64,000 bases of DNA, taken from contig NZ_CH672429.1 in NCBI RefSeq assembly GCF_000153025.1, forward strand, positions 189,822-253,821, given 5' to 3'. The notes beneath the pieces were generated by a model that did not search any database, was not told the origin of the DNA, and saw nothing but the letters and a program-made list of their open reading frames with translations. Source of the stretch: Marinomonas sp. MED121 (lineage in GTDB: Bacteria > Pseudomonadota > Gammaproteobacteria > Pseudomonadales > Marinomonadaceae). Below, piece after piece: positions 8,065 through 18,000 of this stretch. Every line of letters starts with the position of its first letter. Within the stretch, counting starts at the first letter, position 1. A program made the position numbers and the translations under genes.

Positions 8065-11000
8065 ATGTTTAACACGGTAATGATTGCAAATCGTGGTGCC
8101 ATAGCCACTCGCATTATTCGCACCCTTAAAAAATTAGGCATTCAGTCGCTTGCTGTTTATCACCAAGCAGATAAAGATTCACTCCATGTTCAACAAGCCG
8201 ATATCGCGGTTTGTCTGGGTGATACCAGTGTCGCAGATACCTACCTTAATATTGAAAAGCTCATTCACATCGCCAAGCAACATCAAGTGGATGCCATTCA
8301 TCCAGGCTATGGTTTTTTAAGCGAAAATACTGAATTCGTCAGCCAATGCGAGCAAGCAAACATTGCTTTCATTGGCCCAACAAGCGCACAAATGAACCTG
8401 TTTGGGTTAAAACACCTAGCAAGAGAAGCCGCAGAGAAAGCCGGTGTACCACTCGTACCAGGCTCGCCATTGCTAACAAAGCAAGAAGATGCCATCCAAT
8501 GGGCCAATGAGATTGGCTATCCTATCATGCTGAAAAGTACCGCTGGCGGTGGCGGTATTGGTATGCAAGCCTGCTTTAACCAAGATGAGATGGTAGGTGC
8601 ATGGGAAAGTGTAAAAAGATTAGGAGAGAACTACTTCTCTAATGATGGGGTCTTTTTAGAGAAGCTCATACAAAATGCCCGTCATATCGAAGTTCAGATT
8701 TTTGGAGATGGCCAAGGCCAAGCCATTAGCCTTGGAGAACGTGATTGCTCGGCGCAGCGTCGTAACCAAAAAGTGATAGAAGAAACCCCAGCCCATAATT
8801 TACCCCATGCAGTACGTGAACAACTCCATCACACCGCAGAACGTTTAATGGCGTCGGTCAATTATCGTAATGCCGGTACCGTTGAGTTTATCTTTGATGA
8901 TGATGCTAAGGCATTTTACTTTTTAGAGGTGAATACACGTTTACAAGTAGAACATGGGGTAACCGAAGCCGTTTGGGGTGTCGATCTGGTTGCTTGCATG
9001 ATCAAACAAGCAGCAGGTGAGATGGCAGATTTAGCAAGATTTAAAACGCAACTCACCCCTTCAGGCCACAGTATTCAAGCCCGCATTTATGCCGAAAACC
9101 CAATGCAAGATTTCTTACCCAGCAGTGGTTTATTATCCGCCGTAAGCTGGCCACAAAAAGAAAATTTACGCATAGATACCTGGATTGAATCAGGTATTCA
9201 AGTGCCGGCTTTATTTGACCCTATGCTCGCAAAAGTCATCATCACAGCCGATGATAGGCAAACCGCCATCAGCGAATTAGAACAGGCGCTTAATCACAGC
9301 ACTCTTTATGGCATACAAACCAACAAAGCCTATGTTCAAGCCATTCTCAATGGCCCTATGCATCAAGGAGGCCAATTATTCACCAAGGATCTGGCTGATT
9401 TTAAAATCCAAACAGCCAGTTTTTCCGTGTTAAGTGGTGGCACACAAACCAGTATTCAGGATTACCCAGGTAGACAAGCACACTGGCATGTTGGCGTCCC
9501 GCCTTCAGGCCCGATGGACTCCCTCAGCTTTCGTTTAGCCAATGAGATGCTGGGAAATCCTCTTGATGCTGCTGCCTTAGAAATAACTTTAAATGGTCCA
9601 AAACTTCAGTTTCACACACCTTGCGAGGTGGCACTTGTTGGCGCTGAATTTGAGGTAAGTTTGGACACAGATCCGATTGCAATGAATCAAGTTATTCATA
9701 TTGGAGCCAATCAAACCTTAAGCATAGGAAAAGTAAAAGAAGCAGGCGCTCGTTGTTATCTTGCCGTTAAAAATGGCATTCAATGCCCTGATTATTTAGG
9801 TTCTAAATCCACCTTTACCTTAGGTCAATTTGGTGGCCACGTGGGCCGAGCCCTGCGAACAGGTGATGTGATTGAGCTAGCTAAAAAAGAGGCTGATAAC
9901 GAGACGAATAAAGAGACAAATAAAGAGACAAATAAAGAGAACCAGCTTGCAACTCAAACCCGTTTATTCGCCAATTTTCAGCAACAGGCTAAACAAAAAC
10001 TCAGCCCAGAGGTGACAGAGTTAAGAGTCATTTACGGACCTCATGGGGCGCCAGACTTCTTTACTGAAACAGACATCCACACCTTTTTTGAACATACTTG
10101 GGAGGTGCATTATAACTCCTCTCGTACGGGTGTTCGCCTCATTGGACCTAAACCTGAATGGGCAAGGGAAAGCGGGGGTGAAGCAGGCATGCATCCTTCT
10201 AATATTCATGATAATGCCTATGCTTTTGGCACGGTAGATTTCACTGGCGACATGCCAGTTATTCTTGGTCCTGATGGCCCATCCCTAGGTGGCTTTGTTT
10301 GCCCTGCTACTGTTATTAGCGCCGACCTGTGGAAACTGGGCCAATTAAAAGCAGGCAGTAAAATTCAATTTATCCCAGTGACTCACCCCCAAGCGATCGC
10401 TCTGGAAAAGGCACAAATAAAGGGCATAGAAACACTCAATCTAGACTCAGCAGCCACCAAGAATCTGACTAATGAGATTGATCTTGCATCACTGCCTTCG
10501 CCTAAAATTCATCAAGGCAAAATAGGCAATGACGAGGTCGTTTGCCGCTTAGCTGGAGATCATTTCTTACTGGTTGAATTAGGCCCGTTAGCGCTGGATA
10601 TTCCGCGTCGCTTTAAAGTACATGCCCTCATGCTATGGCTAGAAGACTATAAAAAAAGCCATCAAGCATCTGGCATAAGAGAATTAACACCTGGGATTCG
10701 ATCCCTTCAAATTCACTTTAATTCCCAAGTGATCAGCCTAGAAAAACTCACCCATTTAATTGATCAAGCCTGTCATTATGTGGCCACCACCGAAAACCTC
10801 ACCTTACCCTCTCGTACTGTGTATTTGCCACTTAGTTGGAATGATGAAGCGTGCCAACTAGCCATAGAAAAATACATGCAATCCGTGCGTAAAGACGCCC
10901 CCTGGTGCCCAAGTAACCTAGAATTTATCCGTCGTATAAATGGCCTCAAAGATATACAAGCGGTAAAAGACACTGTCTTTAATGCAGATTATCTGGTGAT

Positions 11001-11787
11001 GGGATTAGGCGATGTGTATTTAGGTGCACCCGTTGCCACGCCGTTAGACCCTCGTCATCGATTAGTCACCACTAAATATAACCCCGCTCGTACTTGGACG
11101 GCTGAGAACTCGGTCGGTATTGGTGGTGCTTACATGTGTGTTTATGGCATGGAAGGCCCAGGTGGCTATCAATTTGTAGGCCGTACATCACAAATGTGGA
11201 ACCGCTATCGTCAAACCAAAGAGTTTACTCAACCTTGGCTGCTGCGCTTTTTTGATCAAATAAAGTTCTATGAAGTCAGCCCAGAAGAGTTGGCCCATAT
11301 TCGAGAAGCACTACCCAAAGGCCAAGTATCACTCAGGATAGAAGAGACTCAATTTAGCCTGAATGATTACCAGAATTTCTTGGACGCTAATCACACTCAA
11401 ATGACGCAATTCGTTAAAACTAGAGATGAAGCCTTCGATGAAGAGCTCGCCCGTTGGAAAGAGAACGGTCAGCTTACCTATGAGGTGATAGAACCCGCAA
11501 CTTGCCAAGATGATGAGCACGCCTTAGCAAAGCTTATCTCAGCCGAAAATATCGAGGCTATCGATAGCCCTGTGTCTGGCAATGTTTGGCAGTACAAAGT
11601 CGAAGAAGACCAAACCGTAAAAGCAGGTGATGTAATCATGATTTTAGAATCCATGAAAATGGAAATAGAAATCTATGCCAGCTGTGATGGCCAAGTAAAA
11701 CGTTTATTAAAGCAGCAAGGACAATCGGTTCAGTCAGGACAAGCCCTCGCCTTAATAGAGCTCACGCCAGCAACTGAACTTGCCTAA
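8065..11787 (+). CDS. Biotin-dependent guanidine (urea-type) carboxylase
   Basis: This 1240-residue multidomain enzyme has the full urea-carboxylase layout. Biotin carboxylase comes first (to about 450, glycine-rich loop GGGGIGMQ at 161-168, HPGYGFLSEN), then two carboxyltransferase domains of the AHS2/AHS1 (KipA/KipI) type to about 1050. A C-terminal biotinyl domain follows, with ESMKMEIE and biotinylated Lys1198. It uses ATP and bicarbonate to carboxylate its substrate. With CgdAB, two guanidine riboswitches and allophanate hydrolase beside it, guanidine is the likely physiological substrate rather than urea. Residues 613-624 are an (ETNK)x3 tandem insertion between carboxyltransferase segments, apparently slippage-derived. 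The start follows GGAG. Confidence 0.9.
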   Translation: MFNTVMIANRGAIATRIIRTLKKLGIQSLAVYHQADKDSLHVQQADIAVCLGDTSVADTYLNIEKLIHIAKQHQVDAIHPGYGFLSENTEFVSQCEQANIAFIGPTSAQMNLFGLKHLAREAAEKAGVPLVPGSPLLTKQEDAIQWANEIGYPIMLKSTAGGGGIGMQACFNQDEMVGAWESVKRLGENYFSNDGVFLEKLIQNARHIEVQIFGDGQGQAISLGERDCSAQRRNQKVIEETPAHNLPHAVREQLHHTAERLMASVNYRNAGTVEFIFDDDAKAFYFLEVNTRLQVEHGVTEAVWGVDLVACMIKQAAGEMADLARFKTQLTPSGHSIQARIYAENPMQDFLPSSGLLSAVSWPQKENLRIDTWIESGIQVPALFDPMLAKVIITADDRQTAISELEQALNHSTLYGIQTNKAYVQAILNGPMHQGGQLFTKDLADFKIQTASFSVLSGGTQTSIQDYPGRQAHWHVGVPPSGPMDSLSFRLANEMLGNPLDAAALEITLNGPKLQFHTPCEVALVGAEFEVSLDTDPIAMNQVIHIGANQTLSIGKVKEAGARCYLAVKNGIQCPDYLGSKSTFTLGQFGGHVGRALRTGDVIELAKKEADNETNKETNKETNKENQLATQTRLFANFQQQAKQKLSPEVTELRVIYGPHGAPDFFTETDIHTFFEHTWEVHYNSSRTGVRLIGPKPEWARESGGEAGMHPSNIHDNAYAFGTVDFTGDMPVILGPDGPSLGGFVCPATVISADLWKLGQLKAGSKIQFIPVTHPQAIALEKAQIKGIETLNLDSAATKNLTNEIDLASLPSPKIHQGKIGNDEVVCRLAGDHFLLVELGPLALDIPRRFKVHALMLWLEDYKKSHQASGIRELTPGIRSLQIHFNSQVISLEKLTHLIDQACHYVATTENLTLPSRTVYLPLSWNDEACQLAIEKYMQSVRKDAPWCPSNLEFIRRINGLKDIQAVKDTVFNADYLVMGLGDVYLGAPVATPLDPRHRLVTTKYNPARTWTAENSVGIGGAYMCVYGMEGPGGYQFVGRTSQMWNRYRQTKEFTQPWLLRFFDQIKFYEVSPEELAHIREALPKGQVSLRIEETQFSLNDYQNFLDANHTQMTQFVKTRDEAFDEELARWKENGQLTYEVIEPATCQDDEHALAKLISAENIEAIDSPVSGNVWQYKVEEDQTVKAGDVIMILESMKMEIEIYASCDGQVKRLLKQQGQSVQSGQALALIELTPATELA

Positions 11788-11812
11788 CTTATTCGTTTAA
11801 AGGAGATTCCTC

Positions 11813-13600
11813 ATGTTTAACTTAAATATTATTGCACTTAAAAATGCCTACAAAAATAATGACATAACAGCCAAAGAGCTTATTTTTTCATTACGCCAGC
11901 AAGCCCTAGAGCAGGCTGAATACAACGCCTGGATTACCTTATTAGAGGAGACAAAACTAAGTGAATACCTCAGCTATTTAGAGGGTAAATCGGTCGATGA
12001 ACTGCCCTTATATGGCGTGCCGTTCGCCATCAAAGACAACATAGATCTAGCTGGCACACCCACCACAGCAGCCTGTCCAGACTTTGAATATACGCCAAGC
12101 AAGAGTGCCTTTGTGGTTGAACAACTAATCAAGGCGGGTGCAATTCCATTAGGTAAAACTAACCTAGACCAATTTGCCACAGGCTTAGTCGGTATGCGAA
12201 GCCCCTATGGTGAAGGGGTTAACGCCTTTAATACTGACTATGTGTCAGGTGGTTCAAGCGCAGGCTCTGCCATTAGCACTGCCTTAGGCCAAGTGAGCTT
12301 TGCCCTAGGCACAGACACAGCCGGCAGTGGCCGTGTCCCTGCTGCATTAAATAATCTTATTGGTCATAAACCCACCAAAGGCTTATTCAGTAACTCAGGC
12401 TTGGTGCCTGCCTGTTTAAGTTTGGATTGCATCACGGTATTCGCGCTCAATACACAAGATGCAGCCCTAATCACCAGCATTGCTGGGCAATATGATGAAA
12501 ACGACAGCTATGCAAGGCCTAACACGCCAGAAAACCTTTTACGTTACTTTGACCCTAAGCTGCCAAAAAGCTTCAGCTTTGGTGTCCCTGCTGAATGTGA
12601 TTTTTATCAAAACCCAGAAACTAAAGCCTTGTTTGAGCAAACCATAAAAGGCTTAGAAAACCTCGGCGGTACTAAAGTCACCATTGATTTTGAACCTTTC
12701 ACGACAGCAGCAAAGCTTTTGTACGAAGGTCCTTGGGTAGCAGAACGCTGGTTAGCAACACAAAATGTAAAGCGCGAATCCATGTTACCTGTGATTCAAA
12801 CCATCATAGGATCAGCCGAAGGTAAAACCGCAGCCGATGCTTTTAGCGCTCAATACGAATTACAACATTTTAAAAAGATTTGCGATGCCCAAGTCGATGC
12901 CGTTGATTTTATCCTCACCCCCACTTGCCCTACTCAATTTACCCGAGCAGAGTTACGTGCAGAGCCAATCAAATACAACTCGATTTTAGGCACTTACACC
13001 AACTTTATGAATTTACTGGATTACACAGCGACCAGTATCCCGGTTGGCTTTACCAATAATAAAGTGAGCTGGGGTGTGACCCTCTTCAGCCATGCCTTTC
13101 GTGATATTGAGCTCTTAAGTTATGCTGGCGCCTTGCACCAAACATTAGAGTTACCTCAAGGTTCGAGTGAGTTTCCCTTACAAGCTTTTGAATCTAGCGC
13201 CATTGCAGCCCCACAAAAAAATATCGAGTTGGTCGTGTGTGGCGCTCATTTAGAAGGTTTCCCCCTTAATTGGCAGCTCACTGAACGCAAAGCCACACTC
13301 ATCAGCAAAACACTCAGTGCCGCCAAGTATCAGCTTTATGCACTACCAGATGGTAAACGCCCCGCCATGATTCGTGACGATGAAAATGGTCAAGCCATTC
13401 AAGTGGAAGTTTGGTCTATGCCGATGGAACACTTTGGCTCTTTTGTGGCTGGTATTCCCGCACCGCTAGGTATTGGCAAGGTAGAACTTGCAGATGGTAA
13501 CTGGTATTGCGGCTTTATGAGTGAAGGGAATGCCGTGCTGGATGCCACCAAGATTACAGAGTTTGGTGGCTGGGCGGATTATATTCAGTCGAAAAACTAA
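11813..13600 (+). CDS. atzF: Allophanate hydrolase
   Basis: This 595-residue enzyme has an N-terminal amidase-signature domain with the Ser-cisSer-Lys triad visible as Lys74 (FAIKDN), Ser148 (SGGSSAGSA) and Ser172 (DTAGSGRVP), with the usual 24-residue spacing between the two serines. The roughly 150-residue C-terminal domain (about 440-595) is the second domain typical of AtzF/DUR2-type allophanate hydrolases. It hydrolyses allophanate to ammonia and carbon dioxide and is the last step of the pathway encoded here. Start ATG follows AAGGAG, 25 bp after the carboxylase stop. It is the last gene of the operon. Confidence 0.93.
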   Translation: MFNLNIIALKNAYKNNDITAKELIFSLRQQALEQAEYNAWITLLEETKLSEYLSYLEGKSVDELPLYGVPFAIKDNIDLAGTPTTAACPDFEYTPSKSAFVVEQLIKAGAIPLGKTNLDQFATGLVGMRSPYGEGVNAFNTDYVSGGSSAGSAISTALGQVSFALGTDTAGSGRVPAALNNLIGHKPTKGLFSNSGLVPACLSLDCITVFALNTQDAALITSIAGQYDENDSYARPNTPENLLRYFDPKLPKSFSFGVPAECDFYQNPETKALFEQTIKGLENLGGTKVTIDFEPFTTAAKLLYEGPWVAERWLATQNVKRESMLPVIQTIIGSAEGKTAADAFSAQYELQHFKKICDAQVDAVDFILTPTCPTQFTRAELRAEPIKYNSILGTYTNFMNLLDYTATSIPVGFTNNKVSWGVTLFSHAFRDIELLSYAGALHQTLELPQGSSEFPLQAFESSAIAAPQKNIELVVCGAHLEGFPLNWQLTERKATLISKTLSAAKYQLYALPDGKRPAMIRDDENGQAIQVEVWSMPMEHFGSFVAGIPAPLGIGKVELADGNWYCGFMSEGNAVLDATKITEFGGWADYIQSKN

Positions 13601-13617
13601 TTGTTTTACAGGCACTC

Positions 13618-13671
13618 TTATTTGATTTGGGTGCCTTATTTGATTTGGGTGCCTTATTTGATTTGGGTGCC
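13618..13671. repeat. 18-bp tandem repeat, three copies, after the guanidine operon
   Basis: The unit TTATTTGATTTGGGTGCC is repeated three times without change, then starts a fourth copy. It lies just after the allophanate hydrolase stop in a 306-bp gap (13601-13906) that has no convincing gene. An open frame through the repeat (from about 13627) is low complexity and has no ribosome-binding site, so I do not call it. Confidence 0.85.
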
Positions 13672-13852
13672 TTATTTGCTACAGATAACCGCTCTGCTCA
13701 CAGTATTTTTGCAGTAATTTTCATTCAATATATTGATGGCAAGGAAGTGCTTATAAACAACTATGACTATCAGCGAAACGCAACCATTTACGATGCTAGC
13801 TATAAAATCACATGGGAGAATTATTAAACACGTTACCTTACTTTTTAAGCAA

Positions 13853-13881
13853 GGTTGCAGGCTCTTAACGAGTCTGCAACC
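13853..13881. terminator. Hairpin between convergent transcripts
   Basis: GGTTGCAG / CTGCAACC arms extend inward through CTC/GAG around a TTAAC loop, with one mismatch. It lies between the plus-strand guanidine operon and the minus-strand cupin gene, so it could stop transcription from both sides. The flanking T/A runs are interrupted, so function is only probable. Confidence 0.5.
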
Positions 13882-13906
13882 CCAAGCTAAAAATAATAAA
13901 CAAAAG

Positions 13907-14386
13907 CTATTGGATAGAAGTACTCAAGGATGTACCTTTTTCACCTATCGACAGAACGAGTATCTTAGCGACCTCATTGTGACTAAGGTTTTCAGTTAAC
14001 TCATGAACAGAACCTAAAGGTTCTACCCATACATCTCCTTGTTTATAATCCTTGGCTTCACTGCCTTTTAATTTTGACCTAACCCTTCCTTGCAGAACAT
14101 AAACATAGAGCATGCCCTCATGTGTATGTGAGCCAACACGCACCTCTGGCTGTAATTCAACCGTTAAGGTCGTGAGATAGGCTTTCTCAAACTCAGGCAG
14201 TGCCAAAATATTAAACATTTGCCGCTTTACATCATGCGTATCACCTTGATGCGTTTGCCCATAATGAGACAGGCTTAACAACGCAATGAGACTGAAGAGG
14301 CGCACTACTTTTCTCCAAACCTTCATAGCTCTCATTTCTTTTATATAAGCCTTCATAACTCTCGTATCATTAATAAACAGATCCAT
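13907..14386 (-). CDS. Cupin-domain protein with N-terminal membrane/signal segment
   Basis: This 159-residue protein has a single cupin domain: GSHTHEGMLYVYVLQG and GDVWVEPLGSVHELTE are the two cupin motifs with their His and Glu metal ligands. The hydrophobic stretch VVRLFSLIALLSLS near residues 27-40 looks like a signal peptide with a long n-region. The ATG at 14386 is preceded by a strong AGGAG; a shorter start at 14326 would give a more typical signal peptide. It follows the AhpD-like gene by 14 bp, so the two are probably one operon. No substrate can be inferred. Confidence 0.75.
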   Translation of the reverse strand: MDLFINDTRVMKAYIKEMRAMKVWRKVVRLFSLIALLSLSHYGQTHQGDTHDVKRQMFNILALPEFEKAYLTTLTVELQPEVRVGSHTHEGMLYVYVLQGRVRSKLKGSEAKDYKQGDVWVEPLGSVHELTENLSHNEVAKILVLSIGEKGTSLSTSIQ

Positions 14387-14400
14387 GATTTTCTCCTAAT

Positions 14401-14829
14401 TTAGGCCATAGCCGTTGCCACACCAATGCGATTCCAAGCATTAATCGTCACTATCAGCATAATGAGCTGGGCAATTTCCGAGTTTGAAAGGTATTGCTTT
14501 AAAGGTTCATAAATATCATCAGGGACATGTCTACTCGATAACTCAGTGACATGATCAGTCATGGCTAAAATGGCTTTTTCTTTATCATTAAACAATACAC
14601 TTTCTGGCCATGCCTTTAGCGCTTCAAGTTTCTCCTTTTCAATACCGAGCTTTTCTGCAGCAGAAGTATGCATCCCGATACAAAAATGACATTGATTAAT
14701 CAAAGAGGCTCTAAGCCTTACCAGCTCTTGAATATCTTTAGGGAGTGTGGATTGGCCAATAAACTGCTCTAATTCAAACATGGCTTTATATGCATTTGGT
14801 TCAATAGATTGAATATCTACACGAGACAT
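14401..14829 (-). CDS. AhpD-like / carboxymuconolactone decarboxylase family protein
   Basis: This 142-residue protein has the AhpD-type redox motif CHFCIGMH (Cys47, Cys50, His54) after a helical N-terminal half and fits the alkylhydroperoxidase/CMD family. Members act as peroxidase or thiol-redox proteins. It is divergent from the LysR gene at 14960 with a 130-bp gap, the classic arrangement for a LysR regulator and its target, and is followed by a cupin gene. I infer that the LysR protein controls both genes. Confidence 0.85.
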   Translation of the reverse strand: MSRVDIQSIEPNAYKAMFELEQFIGQSTLPKDIQELVRLRASLINQCHFCIGMHTSAAEKLGIEKEKLEALKAWPESVLFNDKEKAILAMTDHVTELSSRHVPDDIYEPLKQYLSNSEIAQLIMLIVTINAWNRIGVATAMA

Positions 14830-14959
14830 AGTGTTACCTCAAAAGTGAATGGATAAATTGTTAACTTGTGCTCACTTTAACCAAAGGCGATTAATGCTAG
14901 AATAGCCTCAAAAGAACAAGAGTTATTCGTAAATCGCATAAATAGAATGGAACATCTTA

Positions 14960-15853
14960 ATGCTTAAGATTCAGATTGAAGAATTAGAAATGTTGGTAGC
15001 AACAGTAAATTGCGGCAACTTCAGTAAGGCTGCCGAAGAGCTTGGAGTAACCGCCTCAGTAGTCAGCCGCACTATCAAGAAGCTGGAAAACAAGCTCAAT
15101 ACGACCCTCTTCAACCGAACAACTCGCAAGACTCAATTAACACAAGAAGGCCAATGGTTGTTTAATGAAGCAAGTGCCATGATTGCCCAAGGTCAGAGAG
15201 TCGAGTCCCAACTTGGCGAACGTACAGATGCACCTGCGGGGCGATTAGTGGTTGATGCCGCCACACCTTTTTCGCTACATGCCATTGCTCCACTTATCGC
15301 AGGTTTTAATCAGGAATACCCAGATGTCACTGTGATCATGACTTCGACCGAATCCAATATTGATCTAATTGAACGTAAAGTGGATATTGCTATTCGCATT
15401 GGCCATTTAACAGACTCAACCCTTAAAGCACGCAAGCTAGGTGAAACCAGCAGACAACTTTATGCCTCTCCTAGTTATCTTGATAAATACGGATTGCCTA
15501 AGTCCCCAAGCGACTTAAAACAGCATAATTGTTTAGGCTTTGTTAAACCCGATAGGCTTAATGTATGGCCGCTTCAGGATAAAAACAAAAATGCGATACA
15601 CATAGTGCCTAAAACGTATGCGGACAATGGAGAAACCCTGCGTCAGTTAGCAATACAAAGCTGTGGAATTGCCTGTTTATCAAGATTTACGGTAAACGCA
15701 GATGTTCAGGCGGGGCACTTACGCCCTATTTTAGAAAGTGACATTCAACCTGAATCTATTCCAATATATGCTGTTTTTTACTCTGATAACGAGGTTAACC
15801 CAAGAATGCGTTGTTTCTTGGATTACATCAGTGAGCATATTTTTCTTAAATAA
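14960..15853 (+). CDS. LysR-family transcriptional regulator
   Basis: This 297-residue protein has the N-terminal winged helix-turn-helix of LysR regulators (MLVATVNCGNFSKAAEELGV, then SRTIKKLENKLNTTLFNRTTR) followed by a substrate-binding-like effector domain. It sits in the AaeR/PecT-like subgroup by general appearance. It is transcribed away from the AhpD-like/cupin pair and is likely their regulator. Length and start are normal. The effector is unknown. Confidence 0.9.
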   Translation: MLKIQIEELEMLVATVNCGNFSKAAEELGVTASVVSRTIKKLENKLNTTLFNRTTRKTQLTQEGQWLFNEASAMIAQGQRVESQLGERTDAPAGRLVVDAATPFSLHAIAPLIAGFNQEYPDVTVIMTSTESNIDLIERKVDIAIRIGHLTDSTLKARKLGETSRQLYASPSYLDKYGLPKSPSDLKQHNCLGFVKPDRLNVWPLQDKNKNAIHIVPKTYADNGETLRQLAIQSCGIACLSRFTVNADVQAGHLRPILESDIQPESIPIYAVFYSDNEVNPRMRCFLDYISEHIFLK

Positions 15854-15922
15854 CAGATAGGAATAAACACTAACCAGAAAGAGTGTGACTTGAAGAAGAG
15901 CCAAAATATTGGATCAGGATAA

Positions 15923-16111
15923 TTAGTCCTTCAAACCCAACATTTCTTGGATTTTCTTTTGCTTGATATTGCTCGCATCCACAAAGATAACCTCAGTTTC
16001 TAAGTGGAGATTAACCCTTAATTGAATATTGCAGATACTCACGGGTCTGCAAAACTTAAAAGCTAGAACGCTAATAAGGCAGCTTTCATCCGTTAAAAAT
16101 TTAATGCCCGT
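15923..16111 (-). pseudogene. Possible gene remnant (3' end only)
   Basis: The 328-bp gap 15854-16181 holds an open minus-strand frame of 62 codons ending at 15923 with a plausible coding tail (VIFVDASNIKQKKIQEML). It has no ATG start and no ribosome-binding site and is closed upstream by a stop at 16112-16114. I do not recognise the family. It may be the remains of a lost gene or chance. Confidence 0.25.
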
Positions 16112-16181
16112 CTAACAAATTTATCAGGGACTTAGTTTATAATGTTCTCAAAATATCTCTGAACGATAAATAAGGCTCGTC

Positions 16182-16958
16182 ATGATTAAATTGTTGTTTA
16201 CCCTAGTGTTGAGTAGTTGGAGTCTTGGATTATATGCAGCAGCTTCCACATCAAATGTTGAATTAGGTTTTTATACATCCAACATCACCTATACAGAGCC
16301 TTCGGTAATGGAAGAAAAAGGATCATTATCGGGTGTGGTAGCACAGATTATGTCCAATAAAGCGGGGGGAATCAGTGCGTTAGACGTACTATATTCAACC
16401 GGTGAAATGGATTACCAAGGTTCAGGTACGATTGATGACATCCCGAACGAATTATTTGAGATTCGTGGCATTCTAGGTCGTGAATACATGCTCGATTCTG
16501 GTTGGAAAATCATCTCTTATATTGGCCTGGGCTATCGACACTTAAATGATGATTCCAGCGGCATGGTTTCAAGTACCTCGGCCCATGGTTATGAACGTGA
16601 TCAAGTGTATTACTACAGCCCTGTTGGTATTCACTTTATCGGTGAGCAGTTTACCTCTGAATGGACATTTCATGGCAATATCGAGTTTGACTATTTAATT
16701 CTGGGCCGAAATAACAGCTATCTAAGCAGTGTCCAAGGCCATGAAGATTTGTCTTTCACTCAGCATGATGGATATGGCAGCCGTTTTAGCCTAGGGCTTT
16801 CTAAGTCAGTGGGCAAAAGAGTTTCCCTAAAACTAGACCTATTTTATAAGTATTGGGATATCGAAGACTCAACCATTGATTACGACTATAGTACTGCCAT
16901 GATTGAACCAGAAAACCATTCAAAAGAAATGGGCGTTATCTTGTCGTTAAGGATTTAA
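16182..16958 (+). CDS. Outer-membrane beta-barrel protein, unknown role
   Basis: This 258-residue protein has a signal peptide (KLLFTLVLSSWSLGLYA, cleaved near residue 19-21) and alternating polar/aromatic strands ending in VILSLRI, a pattern of small outer-membrane beta-barrels. The segment ILGREYMLDSGWKIISYIGLGYRHLNDD is reminiscent of OmpW/OprF-like barrels, but I cannot name a family. It is a monocistronic gene preceded by a non-coding stretch. Function unknown. Confidence 0.6.
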   Translation: MIKLLFTLVLSSWSLGLYAAASTSNVELGFYTSNITYTEPSVMEEKGSLSGVVAQIMSNKAGGISALDVLYSTGEMDYQGSGTIDDIPNELFEIRGILGREYMLDSGWKIISYIGLGYRHLNDDSSGMVSSTSAHGYERDQVYYYSPVGIHFIGEQFTSEWTFHGNIEFDYLILGRNNSYLSSVQGHEDLSFTQHDGYGSRFSLGLSKSVGKRVSLKLDLFYKYWDIEDSTIDYDYSTAMIEPENHSKEMGVILSLRI

Positions 16959-17204
16959 AGCGATTCAGAATAAAAGTAGAAAAATGAAGTAAGCATTAGA
17001 TTAACGCTCCCCGATAAAGTAAAAAGAGATCTGGCAGCGATTTAAAAGATTAAACGCCTCTACTTAAACGCCTTTAATTAAACGCTTTTAAATGGGCCTT
17101 ATGATCTTTTTGATAATTAAGATCACTCTAAATTATGACAAGCTGCGTATAAAACCAATTGAAACTGAACTAGACTCTATTAAATACTTATTTAGGCTCA
17201 GGAC

Positions 17205-17972
17205 ATGCGGTTTTATCACAGTTTAATTCTCCTTTTCCTTTACAGTTTTAGCCCAGCTAGCCAGGCCCAAACCTGCAATGAGTTACACGTCACAGGCTCA
17301 GATAAATGGGTTCCCATCGCCTATCTCAATAAAGAAAATGAAAATCAACAAGCCACTGGCATTGCCTACGACTTGTCTCGTCATATTGCAGAGCAACTTA
17401 ACTTGCCCCTAACACTGGATGCTAAAACCCCATGGGCCAGAGCCATGAGAGATTTAGAGCAAGGTGATATAGACCTAATAGCAGGGGTTTATTCTACCGA
17501 AGAAAGAAAAACTAAGTTCTTAATGAGCCAAGCCTTCTCACAAGACACCTTAAACATCTATGTTAAAAAAGGGTTTGAATTTCCTTTTCAAACCCTCGAT
17601 GACTTAATCGATAAAAGAGTCGATGTCAGACGTCGTTCAAGCAATGGACAAGCCTTTGATGAATTTGCAAAAAGCCAGCTAAAACCCCATCTGATTAATA
17701 TTGTTGATACATACGAACAACTCTTTTTAAGGCTAGAAAGAGACCGTACCGACTATGTCATTTTGGACACCTACACAAGTAATCAAGTACTTTACAAACT
17801 CGGTCTAGAAGATAAGATTACGACACTCAAGCAGCCTTTGGTAACCAACCCAATCCACTATATTATGTCAAAAAACTCCCCATGCGCTAAACACTTCAAA
17901 GCCATAAATGACATCATTCAAAAAGCAAAAGAGGATGGGACATTAGACAAGATTCATCAGGTGTATTATTAA
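17205..17972 (+). CDS. Periplasmic solute-binding protein, amino-acid-binding type
   Basis: This 255-residue protein has a signal peptide (LILLFLYSFSPASQAQ) and the SBP_bac_3 fold: WVPIAYLNKEN, GIAYDLSRHIAEQLNLPL, WARAMRDLEQGDIDLIAGVYSTEERK. No permease or ATPase gene is adjacent, so it may serve a distant transporter or a signalling role, as many stand-alone members of this family do in gammaproteobacteria. A similar orphan is at 31157. Confidence 0.8.
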   Translation: MRFYHSLILLFLYSFSPASQAQTCNELHVTGSDKWVPIAYLNKENENQQATGIAYDLSRHIAEQLNLPLTLDAKTPWARAMRDLEQGDIDLIAGVYSTEERKTKFLMSQAFSQDTLNIYVKKGFEFPFQTLDDLIDKRVDVRRRSSNGQAFDEFAKSQLKPHLINIVDTYEQLFLRLERDRTDYVILDTYTSNQVLYKLGLEDKITTLKQPLVTNPIHYIMSKNSPCAKHFKAINDIIQKAKEDGTLDKIHQVYY

Positions 17973-18000
17973 AGGCGAGCTTAATAATTGAGTCAGAAAT

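Noticed and set aside
13627..13827. Plus-strand open frame of 66 codons after the guanidine operon
   Set aside because: It begins inside an 18-bp tandem repeat, is low complexity and has no ribosome-binding site.
16030..16060. Hairpin TGCAGA...TCTGCA upstream of the barrel gene
   Set aside because: Arms are only 6 bp with a 10-nt loop and no T-run; chance is likely.
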